A stretch of 64,000 nt of DNA from Gemmatimonadota bacterium (lineage in GTDB: Bacteria > Gemmatimonadota > Gemmatimonadetes > Gemmatimonadales > GWC2-71-9): NCBI GenBank assembly GCA_016874005.1, contig VGVQ01000002.1, positions 62,001-126,000 of the forward strand, given 5' to 3'. The position numbers and the translations under genes are program-made. This document shows, piece after piece, positions 11,305 through 19,224 of this stretch; position 1 is the stretch's first letter; every line of letters starts with the position of its first letter. Under the pieces are notes generated by a model. It saw only the letters and a program-made list of their open reading frames with translations. It had not been told where the DNA came from and did no database searches.

Positions 11305-13400
11305 GGCCGACACGCGGGCTTCGAGGCGCCCGGCGCGGCGCCTGGGTGATCGGGCAGCTCGTCCTTGCCGGGACACCTGCCCTTCCGGCGTTGGGGCAGG
11401 AAGCTCGCCCACTCGCCGCGGGGGATTACCTCGACCTCGAACAGGCGACGGACCCCCGGATTTCGCCCGACGGGAAGCAGATCGTCTATACCAGGTCGTG
11501 GGTCGACAAGATCAACGACCGCTGGGCTAGCGCGCTGTGGATCATGAACGCCGACGGGACCAAGCACCGCTTCCTCGTCGAAGGCTGGAGCGCGACCTGG
11601 TCCCCGGACGGAACCCGGTTGGCCTACCTGGCCGCCGCCGAGGCGCCCAAGGGCCCCCAGATCTTCGTCCGGTGGATGGACAGCGAGGGTGCCACCAGCC
11701 AGGTCACCAGAGTCACCGAAGCGCCGGCGAGCATCGGGTTCTCGCCGGACGGCAAGTGGATTGCCTTCACCAAATTCGTACCGCACGAGACGCCATGGGC
11801 GGTGAACCTCCCGGCAGCGCCCCCCGGCGCCAAGTGGGTTGCCCCGCCTCGGCATGTCGATCGACTCCACTATCGACTCGACCGAGTCGGATTCCATGAC
11901 GGCGGAACCAACCAACTCTTTGTCGTCCCAGCGGACGGCGGCTCGCCTCGAATGTTGTCGGCGCCTCCCCTCTCGGTCGGAGCCCAATACGATGGCATTC
12001 GGCTCGGGAGCGGCAATTGGGATTGGACTCCGGATGGCCGGACGATCGTCTTCGAAGCGGCACCCGAGTTGGCGGCCGACACCGCCCTCCACGCCTCGGC
12101 GATCTACTCGGTCGATGTCGGTGGCGGCCCACCTAGCCGCCTGACCCCCGATGCCGGGTTGTGGACCAAACCAGCGATCTCGCCCGACGGGCGCCAGATC
12201 GCGTATGTGGGCCACCCGGCCACCCGGCTCACCATGCGCACCTCGTCGCTGTACCTGATGAATCTCGACGGCTCGGGGGCGCGCGACCTCACTCCGACCT
12301 TCGATCGCGACCCGGTGTTCTTCGGCCACGGCGCGCTGGTCTGGGCTGCCGACGGCAGCGGACTCTACTTCACGCCCGACGACCGGGGCAGCCGCAACCT
12401 CGCGTTCGCCCCCGCCAACGGCTCGGGCGTCCGCTACCTGACCACCGGCACCCACCAACTGTCCTTGGGCAACCGCGCGGCCGGCAACCTGATGGCGGCG
12501 ACGGTGACATCCTTTTCGCGACCGCTCGAAGTGGCTCGGCTGACCCTGACCGCCCGCGGCGCGGAGGTCACCAACCTCACCGAAAACAACGCCGACTTCC
12601 TCGCTGGCAAACGGCTCTCCTCAGCCGAGGAGATCTGGTATCCGTCGACCGGCGGCGCCCGGATCCAGGGTTGGGTCGTCAAACCGGCGAATTTCGACCC
12701 CGGCCGAAAATACCCGCTCCTTCTCGAAATCCACGGGGGACCGCAAGGGATGTACGGGGTTGGCTTCGACCCGATGTGGCATACCTTCGCCGGGGCCGGG
12801 TACGTCGTGCTTTACACCAATCCGCGGGGCAGCAGTGGGTACGGCAATGCCTTCATGACCGCCATTGATCGGAACTACCCGGGCCCCGACTACGACGACC
12901 TCATGGCCGGCGTCGACACCCTCCTCGGCCGCGGCTATGTCGATCCCGGTCAACTGTACGTGTCCGGCTGCAGTGGCGGCGGTATTCTCACCAGTTGGGT
13001 CATCACCCACACCACTCGGTTCGCCGGGGCGGCGGTCCGCTGTCCGATCACGAACTGGGTCAGTATGGCTGGCGGGTCCGACGTTCCCCTCTTCTCCCAC
13101 AGTTTCTTCGCGAAGCCTTTTTGGGAAGACCCCACCGCATGGATCGAGAAGTCGCCGGTGTTCAAAGCGGGCAAGGTCACCACTCCGACCGTCTTCATGA
13201 CCGGGGTGAACGACCTCCGAACCCCGATGAGTCAAACGGATGAATTCTACGCCGCCCTCAAGCTTCGCGGTGTCCCGACTTCGATGCTCCGGTTCGAAGA
13301 GGAATGGCACGGCACCGAGTCGCGTCCCTCCAACTGGATGCGGACCATGCTGTACATGATGAGCTGGTTTGGCCGATTTGGGGCGAAACCGGCCACCTGA
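11301..13400 (+). CDS. S9 family prolyl oligopeptidase/dipeptidyl peptidase
   Basis: A 699-residue exported peptidase. A hydrophobic leader is followed by a WD40/TolB-like beta-propeller (repeated SPDGK-type blades, residues about 45-420) that gates access to a C-terminal alpha/beta-hydrolase domain. The nucleophile is Ser558 in SGCSGGG; the acid and base are likely in VNDLRTPMSQ and EWHGTES. Such enzymes remove dipeptides or cut short peptides in the periplasm. The ATG overlaps the stop of the upstream fusion hydrolase. A long bidirectional hairpin follows the gene. Confidence 0.92.
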   Translation: MRPTRGLRGARRGAWVIGQLVLAGTPALPALGQEARPLAAGDYLDLEQATDPRISPDGKQIVYTRSWVDKINDRWASALWIMNADGTKHRFLVEGWSATWSPDGTRLAYLAAAEAPKGPQIFVRWMDSEGATSQVTRVTEAPASIGFSPDGKWIAFTKFVPHETPWAVNLPAAPPGAKWVAPPRHVDRLHYRLDRVGFHDGGTNQLFVVPADGGSPRMLSAPPLSVGAQYDGIRLGSGNWDWTPDGRTIVFEAAPELAADTALHASAIYSVDVGGGPPSRLTPDAGLWTKPAISPDGRQIAYVGHPATRLTMRTSSLYLMNLDGSGARDLTPTFDRDPVFFGHGALVWAADGSGLYFTPDDRGSRNLAFAPANGSGVRYLTTGTHQLSLGNRAAGNLMAATVTSFSRPLEVARLTLTARGAEVTNLTENNADFLAGKRLSSAEEIWYPSTGGARIQGWVVKPANFDPGRKYPLLLEIHGGPQGMYGVGFDPMWHTFAGAGYVVLYTNPRGSSGYGNAFMTAIDRNYPGPDYDDLMAGVDTLLGRGYVDPGQLYVSGCSGGGILTSWVITHTTRFAGAAVRCPITNWVSMAGGSDVPLFSHSFFAKPFWEDPTAWIEKSPVFKAGKVTTPTVFMTGVNDLRTPMSQTDEFYAALKLRGVPTSMLRFEEEWHGTESRPSNWMRTMLYMMSWFGRFGAKPAT

Positions 13401-13448
13401 GCGGAAGAACTCGGGGCGCGGTACCGATCTGATCGGCAGGACCGACAA

Positions 13449-13495
13449 CGAAGAGGGCCGCGGGGGCGCGAACGCCCCCGCGGCCCGAATCTTCG
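13449..13495. terminator. bidirectional terminator hairpin
   Basis: Perfect 14-bp GC stem (GGGCCGCGGGGGCG / CGCCCCCGCGGCCC) with a CGAA loop, extended outward by CGAAGA / TCTTCG after a three-base bulge. It lies between convergent genes ending at 13400 and 13509, so it probably stops transcripts from both sides. Confidence 0.75.
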
Positions 13496-13508
13496 TCCGT
13501 CGGCTCGG

Positions 13509-13910
13509 CTAACGCTTCTTCGCCTTGTGCCCCTTCTTCACAGCGCCGGCGAGCCAGGTCTTGGCCAGCTTCTTGGCCTTGGCGCCGTGGACGCCATCGG
13601 AGAAGAACTTGCTCTTCCCGCGGAATCGCGCCTGCCAGCCGTGAGTCGAGTCGCTGTCGATCCGGACGACGCAGCCCGCGGCCGGTCTCCTGGTGGGACC
13701 CTTGAAGGGCCGAACTACACCGTCGACGTGGGTATAGGTGGTCCCGTTCAACGCTTCTTTGACGGCCCGGTACGTCACCCCTTTAGCGCGCGCCGCTGGC
13801 GCCACCGGGAAGTACCCGACCTCTCGACCCTGACGGCGAATCTTCATCACGAACGCCTCGTTCAGCTTCGCCGATCCGTGTCGAGAACCCTTGCGTGGAG
13901 GAACTTTCAT
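13509..13910 (-). CDS. small DNA-binding protein with HTH-like and AP2-like parts
   Basis: A very basic 133-residue protein. Residues about 11-62 (HGSAKLNEAFVMKIRRQG then GVTYRAVKEALNGTTYTHV) look like the helix-turn-helix repeat that accompanies phage HNH endonucleases. Residues about 80-122 (GWQARFRGKSKFFSDG then KAKKLAKTWL) resemble an AP2/integrase-type DNA-binding fold. The tail is lysine-rich. No HNH or other nuclease motif is present, so it may be a nuclease remnant adopted as a DNA-binding protein. The ATG at 13910 is preferred to the GTG at 13967. It is transcribed alone, converging on the S9 gene. Domain assignments are by eye. Confidence 0.7.
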   Translation of the reverse strand: MKVPPRKGSRHGSAKLNEAFVMKIRRQGREVGYFPVAPAARAKGVTYRAVKEALNGTTYTHVDGVVRPFKGPTRRPAAGCVVRIDSDSTHGWQARFRGKSKFFSDGVHGAKAKKLAKTWLAGAVKKGHKAKKR

Positions 13911-14029
13911 GGCTTTCCCGTCTCGAAGATGAAGGCTTGAGCCTAACTGCTTGCGAACGAACCGCACCCGCTCCGTCGAACATAATCGACCTCGGGCCCG
14001 TCATCCACCGGCTTCCGTTACTTTTCGCA

Positions 14030-16063
14030 ATGCGATTCGTCTGTCTCACCCTGGTCTGGCTCGCCCTTGCGGTGCCCTCGACGGCCCAAAGCTGTCCTGC
14101 CGGTCCGACCGCCTTGGTCCTCTCGGGCGGCGGTGTCAAAGGCCTGGCCCATCTCGGCGTGCTGCGGGCCCTCGACCGGCTCGGTGCGACGCCGGATTTC
14201 GTCGTTGGCACGTCCATGGGGGCGATCATCGGCGCCCTGTACTCGAGCGGGTACTCGGCGGGGCAAATTGACTCACTCCTTCATGATTTGCCCATCACCG
14301 ACGTCGTCCGGCCCTTCCGGCCCCCGGCTCCGCACCCGTGGAACCGCCGCATCCCGGCGCTTTTCCTGGTGAAGGGGCACCGGGGATTCACTTTCCAAAC
14401 CGGGATCGTCGACGAGGCCCAGCCGAACGCCCGGCTCAACGATGCCCTGTTACGCGGGAACCTGCTGGCTCGGGGCCGGTTCGACCAACTCCCGATTCCG
14501 TTCCACGCCGTCGCGACCGACCTCCGCAACCGAAAAACCGTCGTCCTCGATACCGGAGATCTGGCCCGAGCGGTTCGAGCCAGCAGTAGCATCCCCTTGG
14601 TCTTCCCGCCCGTCGTCGCTGGCGAGGCCGTCCTGGTCGACGGCGGCTTGTCGGCCAACATTCCGGTCGCGGAGGCCCGCCAGCTCGGTGCCGCCCGGGT
14701 CATCGTCTCGGACGTGACCGAGTACCCTCGTGATACGCTCGACTTCGAGTCACCGTTGGCTCTGGCCGATCAGCTCCTTGGCTTCCTCTTCCAGCAGACG
14801 ACGGCCGAGCGGCGCCGGGGCGACATCTGGATCCGACCCGATGTGCAATCGTATCGCAGCCTCGACTTCTCACCCGAGACCATCGCTACCATCCTCCGCC
14901 GCGGCGAACTCGCGGCCGACAGCACCATCGGCCGAGCGGCGTGCCTCCCGCAGCGCATCCGCAACGAATCAGATTTCCCGGCAACGACTGGCCCATGGCA
15001 GGTGACGACCGCCGATCGCCGGGACAGCCTGCTGCTGGCCCGGCACCTTGGGTTGTCGCGACAAGGCCGTCTCGACGAGACCGCGCTGCGCAGGGGCCTT
15101 CTGGCCCTGGCCGAGGCCGAGGCGGTTCGCGGCGTTTGGCTCAACCCCGGCGGCCGCGGCGACAGCGTCACCCTGTCGCTCGAGCCGCTGACGGCCCCGG
15201 TCAGCGTCGGCGGGCTCGGGCTGGCCTACGACCACGAATTGGGGGGTCGCGCCTGGGCTGGCTGGTTCGACCGCCGGGCCCTCGGCACCCCGGCCGAGGC
15301 CAGCGTGTTGCTCACGTTAGGCAGGTACCAGCGGGAATTGGTCGTGGCCGGTCTGGCCCACGTGGACCCCGGCATGTCTCGGCTCACCCCGATCGTCACG
15401 GTACATCTCCTCGCCGAGGACGTTCGCCAGTTCGATGATGCCGGTATCGAAACCCGAGCCGCGGCGACCCGGGAAGGGCGGGTCGCGGCGGGTGTCGAGT
15501 TCCGACCCGGAATTGCCTGGCGGATCCGTCTTCAGGCCGAGGCCATCCGGTGGTCCGAGCCTGGCGCCTCCAGTTCTGTCCTCGGCGGCTCCCTGGAAAC
15601 GAGCGCCCGGAGCCGCGGCGGCAAGTCCATCACAATGGAGGCGCTCTGGGCCGGGGCGTCCGCCCGGTTCCGGGTGGCCGGCGAGGCCCCGATGATCAGG
15701 ACCGGGCGGACAACGACCGTTGCGAGCGGACGCCTTGGCTGGGGCCGCGCCCTCCCACTCCGTTGGACCCTGCCGCTTGGCGGCGACGCCGGCTTCCCCG
15801 GGCTTCATCTGGGGGAGCGACGCGGGTTTGCCGAAACAATGGCGGCCGTTCGATTCGGCTACCGGGCCATCGGCCCACTCGAGGCCCGGGTCTTCGCCGC
15901 CGCCGGCCGGGTCTGGACCGACGCCCGGTCGCCCGGTCCATGGCTCGGCGGGGCCCGCATCGGAATCGGAACCGACACCCCTCTCGGCCCAGTCGAGGCT
16001 GCAATCGGAGTGAATACCGAAGGTCGCTCGGCGCTCTACCTCCGACTTGGCCAGTGGTTCTAG
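14030..16063 (+). CDS. patatin-like phospholipase with C-terminal outer-membrane beta-barrel (type Vd-like)
   Basis: A 677-residue exported protein. After a signal peptide (residues 1-20) comes a patatin domain: oxyanion loop SGGGVKG (32-38), nucleophile Ser62 in GTSMG, and catalytic Asp204 in VDGGLSAN. From about residue 330 onward the sequence becomes alternating and beta-rich with many aromatic and glycine turns, ending LYLRLGQWF with a terminal Phe, as in outer-membrane barrels. This order (patatin, short linker/POTRA, barrel) matches PlpD/type Vd autotransporters and the RssA-like surface patatins. Lipase activity at the cell surface is inferred. The ATG at 14030 opens into the signal sequence; CATAAT at 13981 could be its -10. 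Confidence 0.85.
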   Translation: MRFVCLTLVWLALAVPSTAQSCPAGPTALVLSGGGVKGLAHLGVLRALDRLGATPDFVVGTSMGAIIGALYSSGYSAGQIDSLLHDLPITDVVRPFRPPAPHPWNRRIPALFLVKGHRGFTFQTGIVDEAQPNARLNDALLRGNLLARGRFDQLPIPFHAVATDLRNRKTVVLDTGDLARAVRASSSIPLVFPPVVAGEAVLVDGGLSANIPVAEARQLGAARVIVSDVTEYPRDTLDFESPLALADQLLGFLFQQTTAERRRGDIWIRPDVQSYRSLDFSPETIATILRRGELAADSTIGRAACLPQRIRNESDFPATTGPWQVTTADRRDSLLLARHLGLSRQGRLDETALRRGLLALAEAEAVRGVWLNPGGRGDSVTLSLEPLTAPVSVGGLGLAYDHELGGRAWAGWFDRRALGTPAEASVLLTLGRYQRELVVAGLAHVDPGMSRLTPIVTVHLLAEDVRQFDDAGIETRAAATREGRVAAGVEFRPGIAWRIRLQAEAIRWSEPGASSSVLGGSLETSARSRGGKSITMEALWAGASARFRVAGEAPMIRTGRTTTVASGRLGWGRALPLRWTLPLGGDAGFPGLHLGERRGFAETMAAVRFGYRAIGPLEARVFAAAGRVWTDARSPGPWLGGARIGIGTDTPLGPVEAAIGVNTEGRSALYLRLGQWF

Positions 16064-16102
16064 GCCGGGTTCAGCAGGGACGAAACGCGTAAGACCTTGC
16101 GG

Positions 16103-16108
16103 TACAAT
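16103..16108 (+). promoter_or_regulatory. possible -10 element (TACAAT)
   Basis: TACAAT in a 120-base gap holding the most AT-rich run around (CTTAAACTTGCCTTAAC follows). It is 75 nt before the small helical protein gene, leaving a longer leader than the other candidates. Confidence 0.3.
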
Positions 16109-16183
16109 GGAAAACGACGCATCTTAAACTTGCCTTAACACTCAAGCGCCTTCCTCCACCCCGAAACGGAGTCACTGCCTGCA

Positions 16184-16507
16184 ATGACACCGTCGGACAG
16201 CCACCCAACGGCCGAAGCCCAGGTCCGGGCGTATTTCGATCAGTCGCTGTCGACCATCGTTGCCACGGCCGAAGACCTCCGCCGGATGACCGGGTCGATC
16301 GCCGGCCAGGCGGCCGAGAACCCGTGCCTGCTCCGGCAGTGCCCTCGGCACCAGCGGCTGCTCGAGGTGGTCGACGAAGCGGTGGCGGTCCTCGAGGCGA
16401 CCAAGGGCGCCTTTCGTTCGCGCCAGCTCGCCGAACTGCGTCGCCGGCTCGAACATTTCCTCGCCGAGGAACGCGGCCTGCGAGCGCCTCCCCCCGGCCT
16501 GACCTAG
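16184..16507 (+). CDS. small helical protein of unknown function
   Basis: A 107-residue soluble protein predicted to be almost wholly alpha-helical, with two close cysteines (CLLRQCPRHQ) and heptad-like leucines near residues 60-95 (LLEVVDEAVAVLEATKG, LAELRRRLEHFL). I do not recognise the family. It precedes an OmpR-type response regulator by 73 bases on the same strand and may be co-transcribed with it. It has no signal peptide or membrane helix. Confidence 0.65.
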   Translation: MTPSDSHPTAEAQVRAYFDQSLSTIVATAEDLRRMTGSIAGQAAENPCLLRQCPRHQRLLEVVDEAVAVLEATKGAFRSRQLAELRRRLEHFLAEERGLRAPPPGLT

Positions 16508-16580
16508 GCTTGCCCCTACGCACTAGACACCTCGGGACCCCCCATGGCAGATTGCCATCACGCTTCCGGGAGTCGAGGTA

Positions 16581-17333
16581 ATGCGGCTGCTGTTGGTTGA
16601 CGACGACATCCGGTTCTCCGCCATGCTGACCCGAGCGCTCGGCAACGAGGGCTATGCGGTCGACACGGCTTGGAGCGTCGCCGTGGCTAGTCGGAAGCTC
16701 GACCAGGCCAGGTACGACTCGATCGTCCTCGATCTCGGACTTCCCGACCGGCCCGGGATCGACGTCTGTCGGACGCTGCGCGCCAAACAGGACGCCACCC
16801 CGGTGCTGGTGATCTCGGCCCTGGCCAGCGCCGAGGAACGGATCGCGAGCCTCGATGCGGGGGCGGACGACTACCTCGTCAAGCCGTTTCACCTGGGCGA
16901 GCTCAAGGCCCGGCTCCGAGCGCTTACCCGCCGGGAGAGGGGGTTCGTCGTCACCGAGCACCGCCTCGGCAATCTGGTCGTCTCGGTTCCCCACCGGATC
17001 GTGCGGGTGGATGGGCAGGAACTGACGTTGACCCGAAAGGAATTCGCGATCCTGGTCCAGCTCATGACCGTCGATGGCGGCGTCGTCTCGCGGGCCGAGC
17101 TTGGCCACCGGCTCTGGGGCGATCGATTCGACGAGGACTCTCGAGCCCTGGAGGTGCACATCAACAACCTCCGAAGCAAGCTCCGCGGTGCCGGCGCCGA
17201 GGCGCGGATCGAGAATCGCCGAGCCTTGGGTTACCGGCTGGTCGCCGATGCGCAGGACCCTCCCTTGGAGAACGACCTGGCAGTGGCAGCCGACCCGGAG
17301 TCGAGAGCCACGCTCCCACGCGCCGAAAACTGA
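16581..17333 (+). CDS. OmpR/PhoB-family response regulator (orphan)
   Basis: A 250-residue two-domain regulator. The receiver domain has the acidic pocket (VDDD, residues 6-9), phospho-acceptor Asp51 in IVLDLGLPD, and the switch lysine in VKPF. The C-terminal winged helix (about 130-225) shows LTRKEFAILVQLM and the recognition-helix region SRALEVHINNLRSKL. A GAGGTA site precedes the ATG. No histidine kinase lies next to it, so its sensor must be encoded elsewhere. The downstream M1 peptidase gene starts 31 bases later and could be a target or simply co-transcribed. Confidence 0.93.
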   Translation: MRLLLVDDDIRFSAMLTRALGNEGYAVDTAWSVAVASRKLDQARYDSIVLDLGLPDRPGIDVCRTLRAKQDATPVLVISALASAEERIASLDAGADDYLVKPFHLGELKARLRALTRRERGFVVTEHRLGNLVVSVPHRIVRVDGQELTLTRKEFAILVQLMTVDGGVVSRAELGHRLWGDRFDEDSRALEVHINNLRSKLRGAGAEARIENRRALGYRLVADAQDPPLENDLAVAADPESRATLPRAEN

Positions 17334-17364
17334 CCCGCCTCAAGCCTTCGTCAGGAGCCTCGCA

Positions 17365-18969
17365 GTGTCATTGACTCTGGTATCCCTGGTCCTGCTCGCG
17401 GCCGCCTCGATCGACAAGTACCCGCGTCAGCCGATCGACGTCGTCGACTATCGGTTCGCCCTGGAGCTGACCGATTCGAGCGACATCGTCGCCGGCGAAG
17501 CGACGATCGACCTGTGGGTGACCCGAGACAGTCTGGCGAGCTTCTGGCTCGACCTCATCGAGCCAACGGACGGTCGGGGGATGCGAGTCTCGGCGGTCAC
17601 GGTCGACGGAGCGCCGGTCGCCTTTCGGCATGCGGCGGGCCGCCTCGAAATTCCGCTGCCGCCCGGCATGGCACGACGCCGACTCGCCGTCACGGTGAGC
17701 TATCGCGGCATCCCGGCGACCGGGCTCCTCATCGGGAACAACCGTCACGGCCAGCGGACCTTCTTCAGCGACAACTGGCCCGACAAGACCCGCCACTGGC
17801 TGCCGGTCATCGATCACGTGAGCGACAAGGCCACCAGCACCTTCGCGGTTACCGCCCCGGCCCACTATCAGGTGATCTCCAATGGCGCCCTGGCCGAGAC
17901 GACCGACTTGCCGGGCGACCGGCGGCGGACGATCTGGCGCCAGTCGGTGCCGATCGCGCCGTGGCTCTTCGCGTTAGGCGTGGCCCGGTTCGCGGTCCAG
18001 GAGATCGGGACCCATCACGGAGCTCCGGTGTCGACCTGGGTGTTCGCCCCCGACCGGGATGCCGGCTTCCACGACTTCGCGGTGCCGAGCCTCGAGGCGT
18101 TGGCGTTCTATCACGAGCGGATCGGCGCCTTCGCGTACCAGAAGCTCGCCAACGTGCAAAGCAACAGCGTCGCGGGAGGGATGGAAGCCGCCTCGAGCAT
18201 CTTCTACTCGGCCGGCTCGGTGACCGGGCGCCGGGACAAACGGTGGCGGAACGTCATCGTCCACGAGATCGCCCACCAGTGGTGGGGCAACAGCGTCACC
18301 GAGCGGGACTGGGACGACGTCTGGCTCTCGGAGGGGTTCGCGACCTACTTCACCCTCCTGTTCATCGAGCACGGGTACGGCCGCGACGAGTTCGTGGACG
18401 GGCTCCGAAAGAGCCGGCAGACGGTCATCGACTTCGACCGCGCCAACCCCGGCTACCGGGTCATCCACGATCAGCTGGCCGACATGTCCAAGGTCACCAC
18501 CCGTCAGACCTACGAGAAAGGCGGCTGGACGCTCCACATGCTGCGCGAGCAGATCGGCAGCGACCGGTTCTGGGCTGGAATCCGGGAGTACTACCGAATC
18601 CATCGAGACGGGCATGCCTCGACCGACGACTTCCGCAAGGTGATGGAACGCTCGGCCGGTCAGCCGCTCCGGTGGTTCTTCGATCAGTGGCTCACCCGCG
18701 GCGGGTCGCCCGTGATCGGCGGGACGTGGCGTCATGACCGCCGGGCGGAAACGGTGGAGCTCGAGGTGCTTCAAACCCAGTCCGGGCCGCCGTTCCGGTT
18801 CCCCCTCGAGCTCGCGATCCGGTTCGCCGACGGCAGCAGCCAGGTCGAGACCGTTACCCTTCGGGAGGCCCGACAGCGATTCACCATCGCGGTGAAGGCC
18901 GCTCCGACCGCCATCCAGCTCGATCCGAACGTCCGCCTCTTGTTCTCCGGAGAACTCACCGCCCGCTAG
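17365..18969 (+). CDS. M1 family metallopeptidase
   Basis: A 534-residue zinc aminopeptidase-type protein. GTG at 17365, with AGGAG seven bases upstream, opens into a hydrophobic leader (MSLTLVSLVLLAAAS), so it is probably exported. The beta-sandwich N-domain is followed by the catalytic domain with GGMEAAS (counterpart of the GAMEN exopeptidase loop) and HEIAH (His300, His304) plus Glu323 as the zinc ligands. The long ARM-repeat C-terminal domain of ERAP-type enzymes is absent, as in many short bacterial members. It releases N-terminal residues from peptides. Its end overlaps the opposite-strand small gene by 14 bases. Confidence 0.92.
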   Translation: MSLTLVSLVLLAAASIDKYPRQPIDVVDYRFALELTDSSDIVAGEATIDLWVTRDSLASFWLDLIEPTDGRGMRVSAVTVDGAPVAFRHAAGRLEIPLPPGMARRRLAVTVSYRGIPATGLLIGNNRHGQRTFFSDNWPDKTRHWLPVIDHVSDKATSTFAVTAPAHYQVISNGALAETTDLPGDRRRTIWRQSVPIAPWLFALGVARFAVQEIGTHHGAPVSTWVFAPDRDAGFHDFAVPSLEALAFYHERIGAFAYQKLANVQSNSVAGGMEAASSIFYSAGSVTGRRDKRWRNVIVHEIAHQWWGNSVTERDWDDVWLSEGFATYFTLLFIEHGYGRDEFVDGLRKSRQTVIDFDRANPGYRVIHDQLADMSKVTTRQTYEKGGWTLHMLREQIGSDRFWAGIREYYRIHRDGHASTDDFRKVMERSAGQPLRWFFDQWLTRGGSPVIGGTWRHDRRAETVELEVLQTQSGPPFRFPLELAIRFADGSSQVETVTLREARQRFTIAVKAAPTAIQLDPNVRLLFSGELTAR

Positions 18970-19180
18970 CAGCGCCGGGACCCCAATCGTCATCCTCGTC
19001 GTCGAGGTCGCTCGGGTCGGGGGCGTCGGCGAGTTCCCGTTCGGCCGCCGCCAGTTCGTCTCGGTCGATCGGCGTCGTCACGTCGTCCTCCGGCGCGACT
19101 GGCCGCCGGCGAGCGGGGCCGCCCCGCGCCAGCCAAACGAACACGGCGATCACCAGAACCCCGACGACGATCGCTCCCAT
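18956..19180 (-). CDS. small single-pass membrane protein with acidic tail
   Basis: A 74-residue ORF: one N-terminal membrane helix (VVGVLVIAVFVWLA), an RRRP stop-transfer stretch, then a strongly acidic cytoplasmic tail (DDEDDDWGPG). I do not recognise it. It lies 44 bases downstream of the S10 carboxypeptidase gene on the same strand and may be its operon partner. The orderly membrane/basic/acidic layout argues that it is real despite its size. Confidence 0.6.
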   Translation of the reverse strand: MGAIVVGVLVIAVFVWLARGGPARRRPVAPEDDVTTPIDRDELAAAERELADAPDPSDLDDEDDDWGPGAASGR

Positions 19181-19224
19181 CCGCTACCTGCGTTCCCTGG
19201 ACCGGCTCGGGCCCAACCGGGGGC

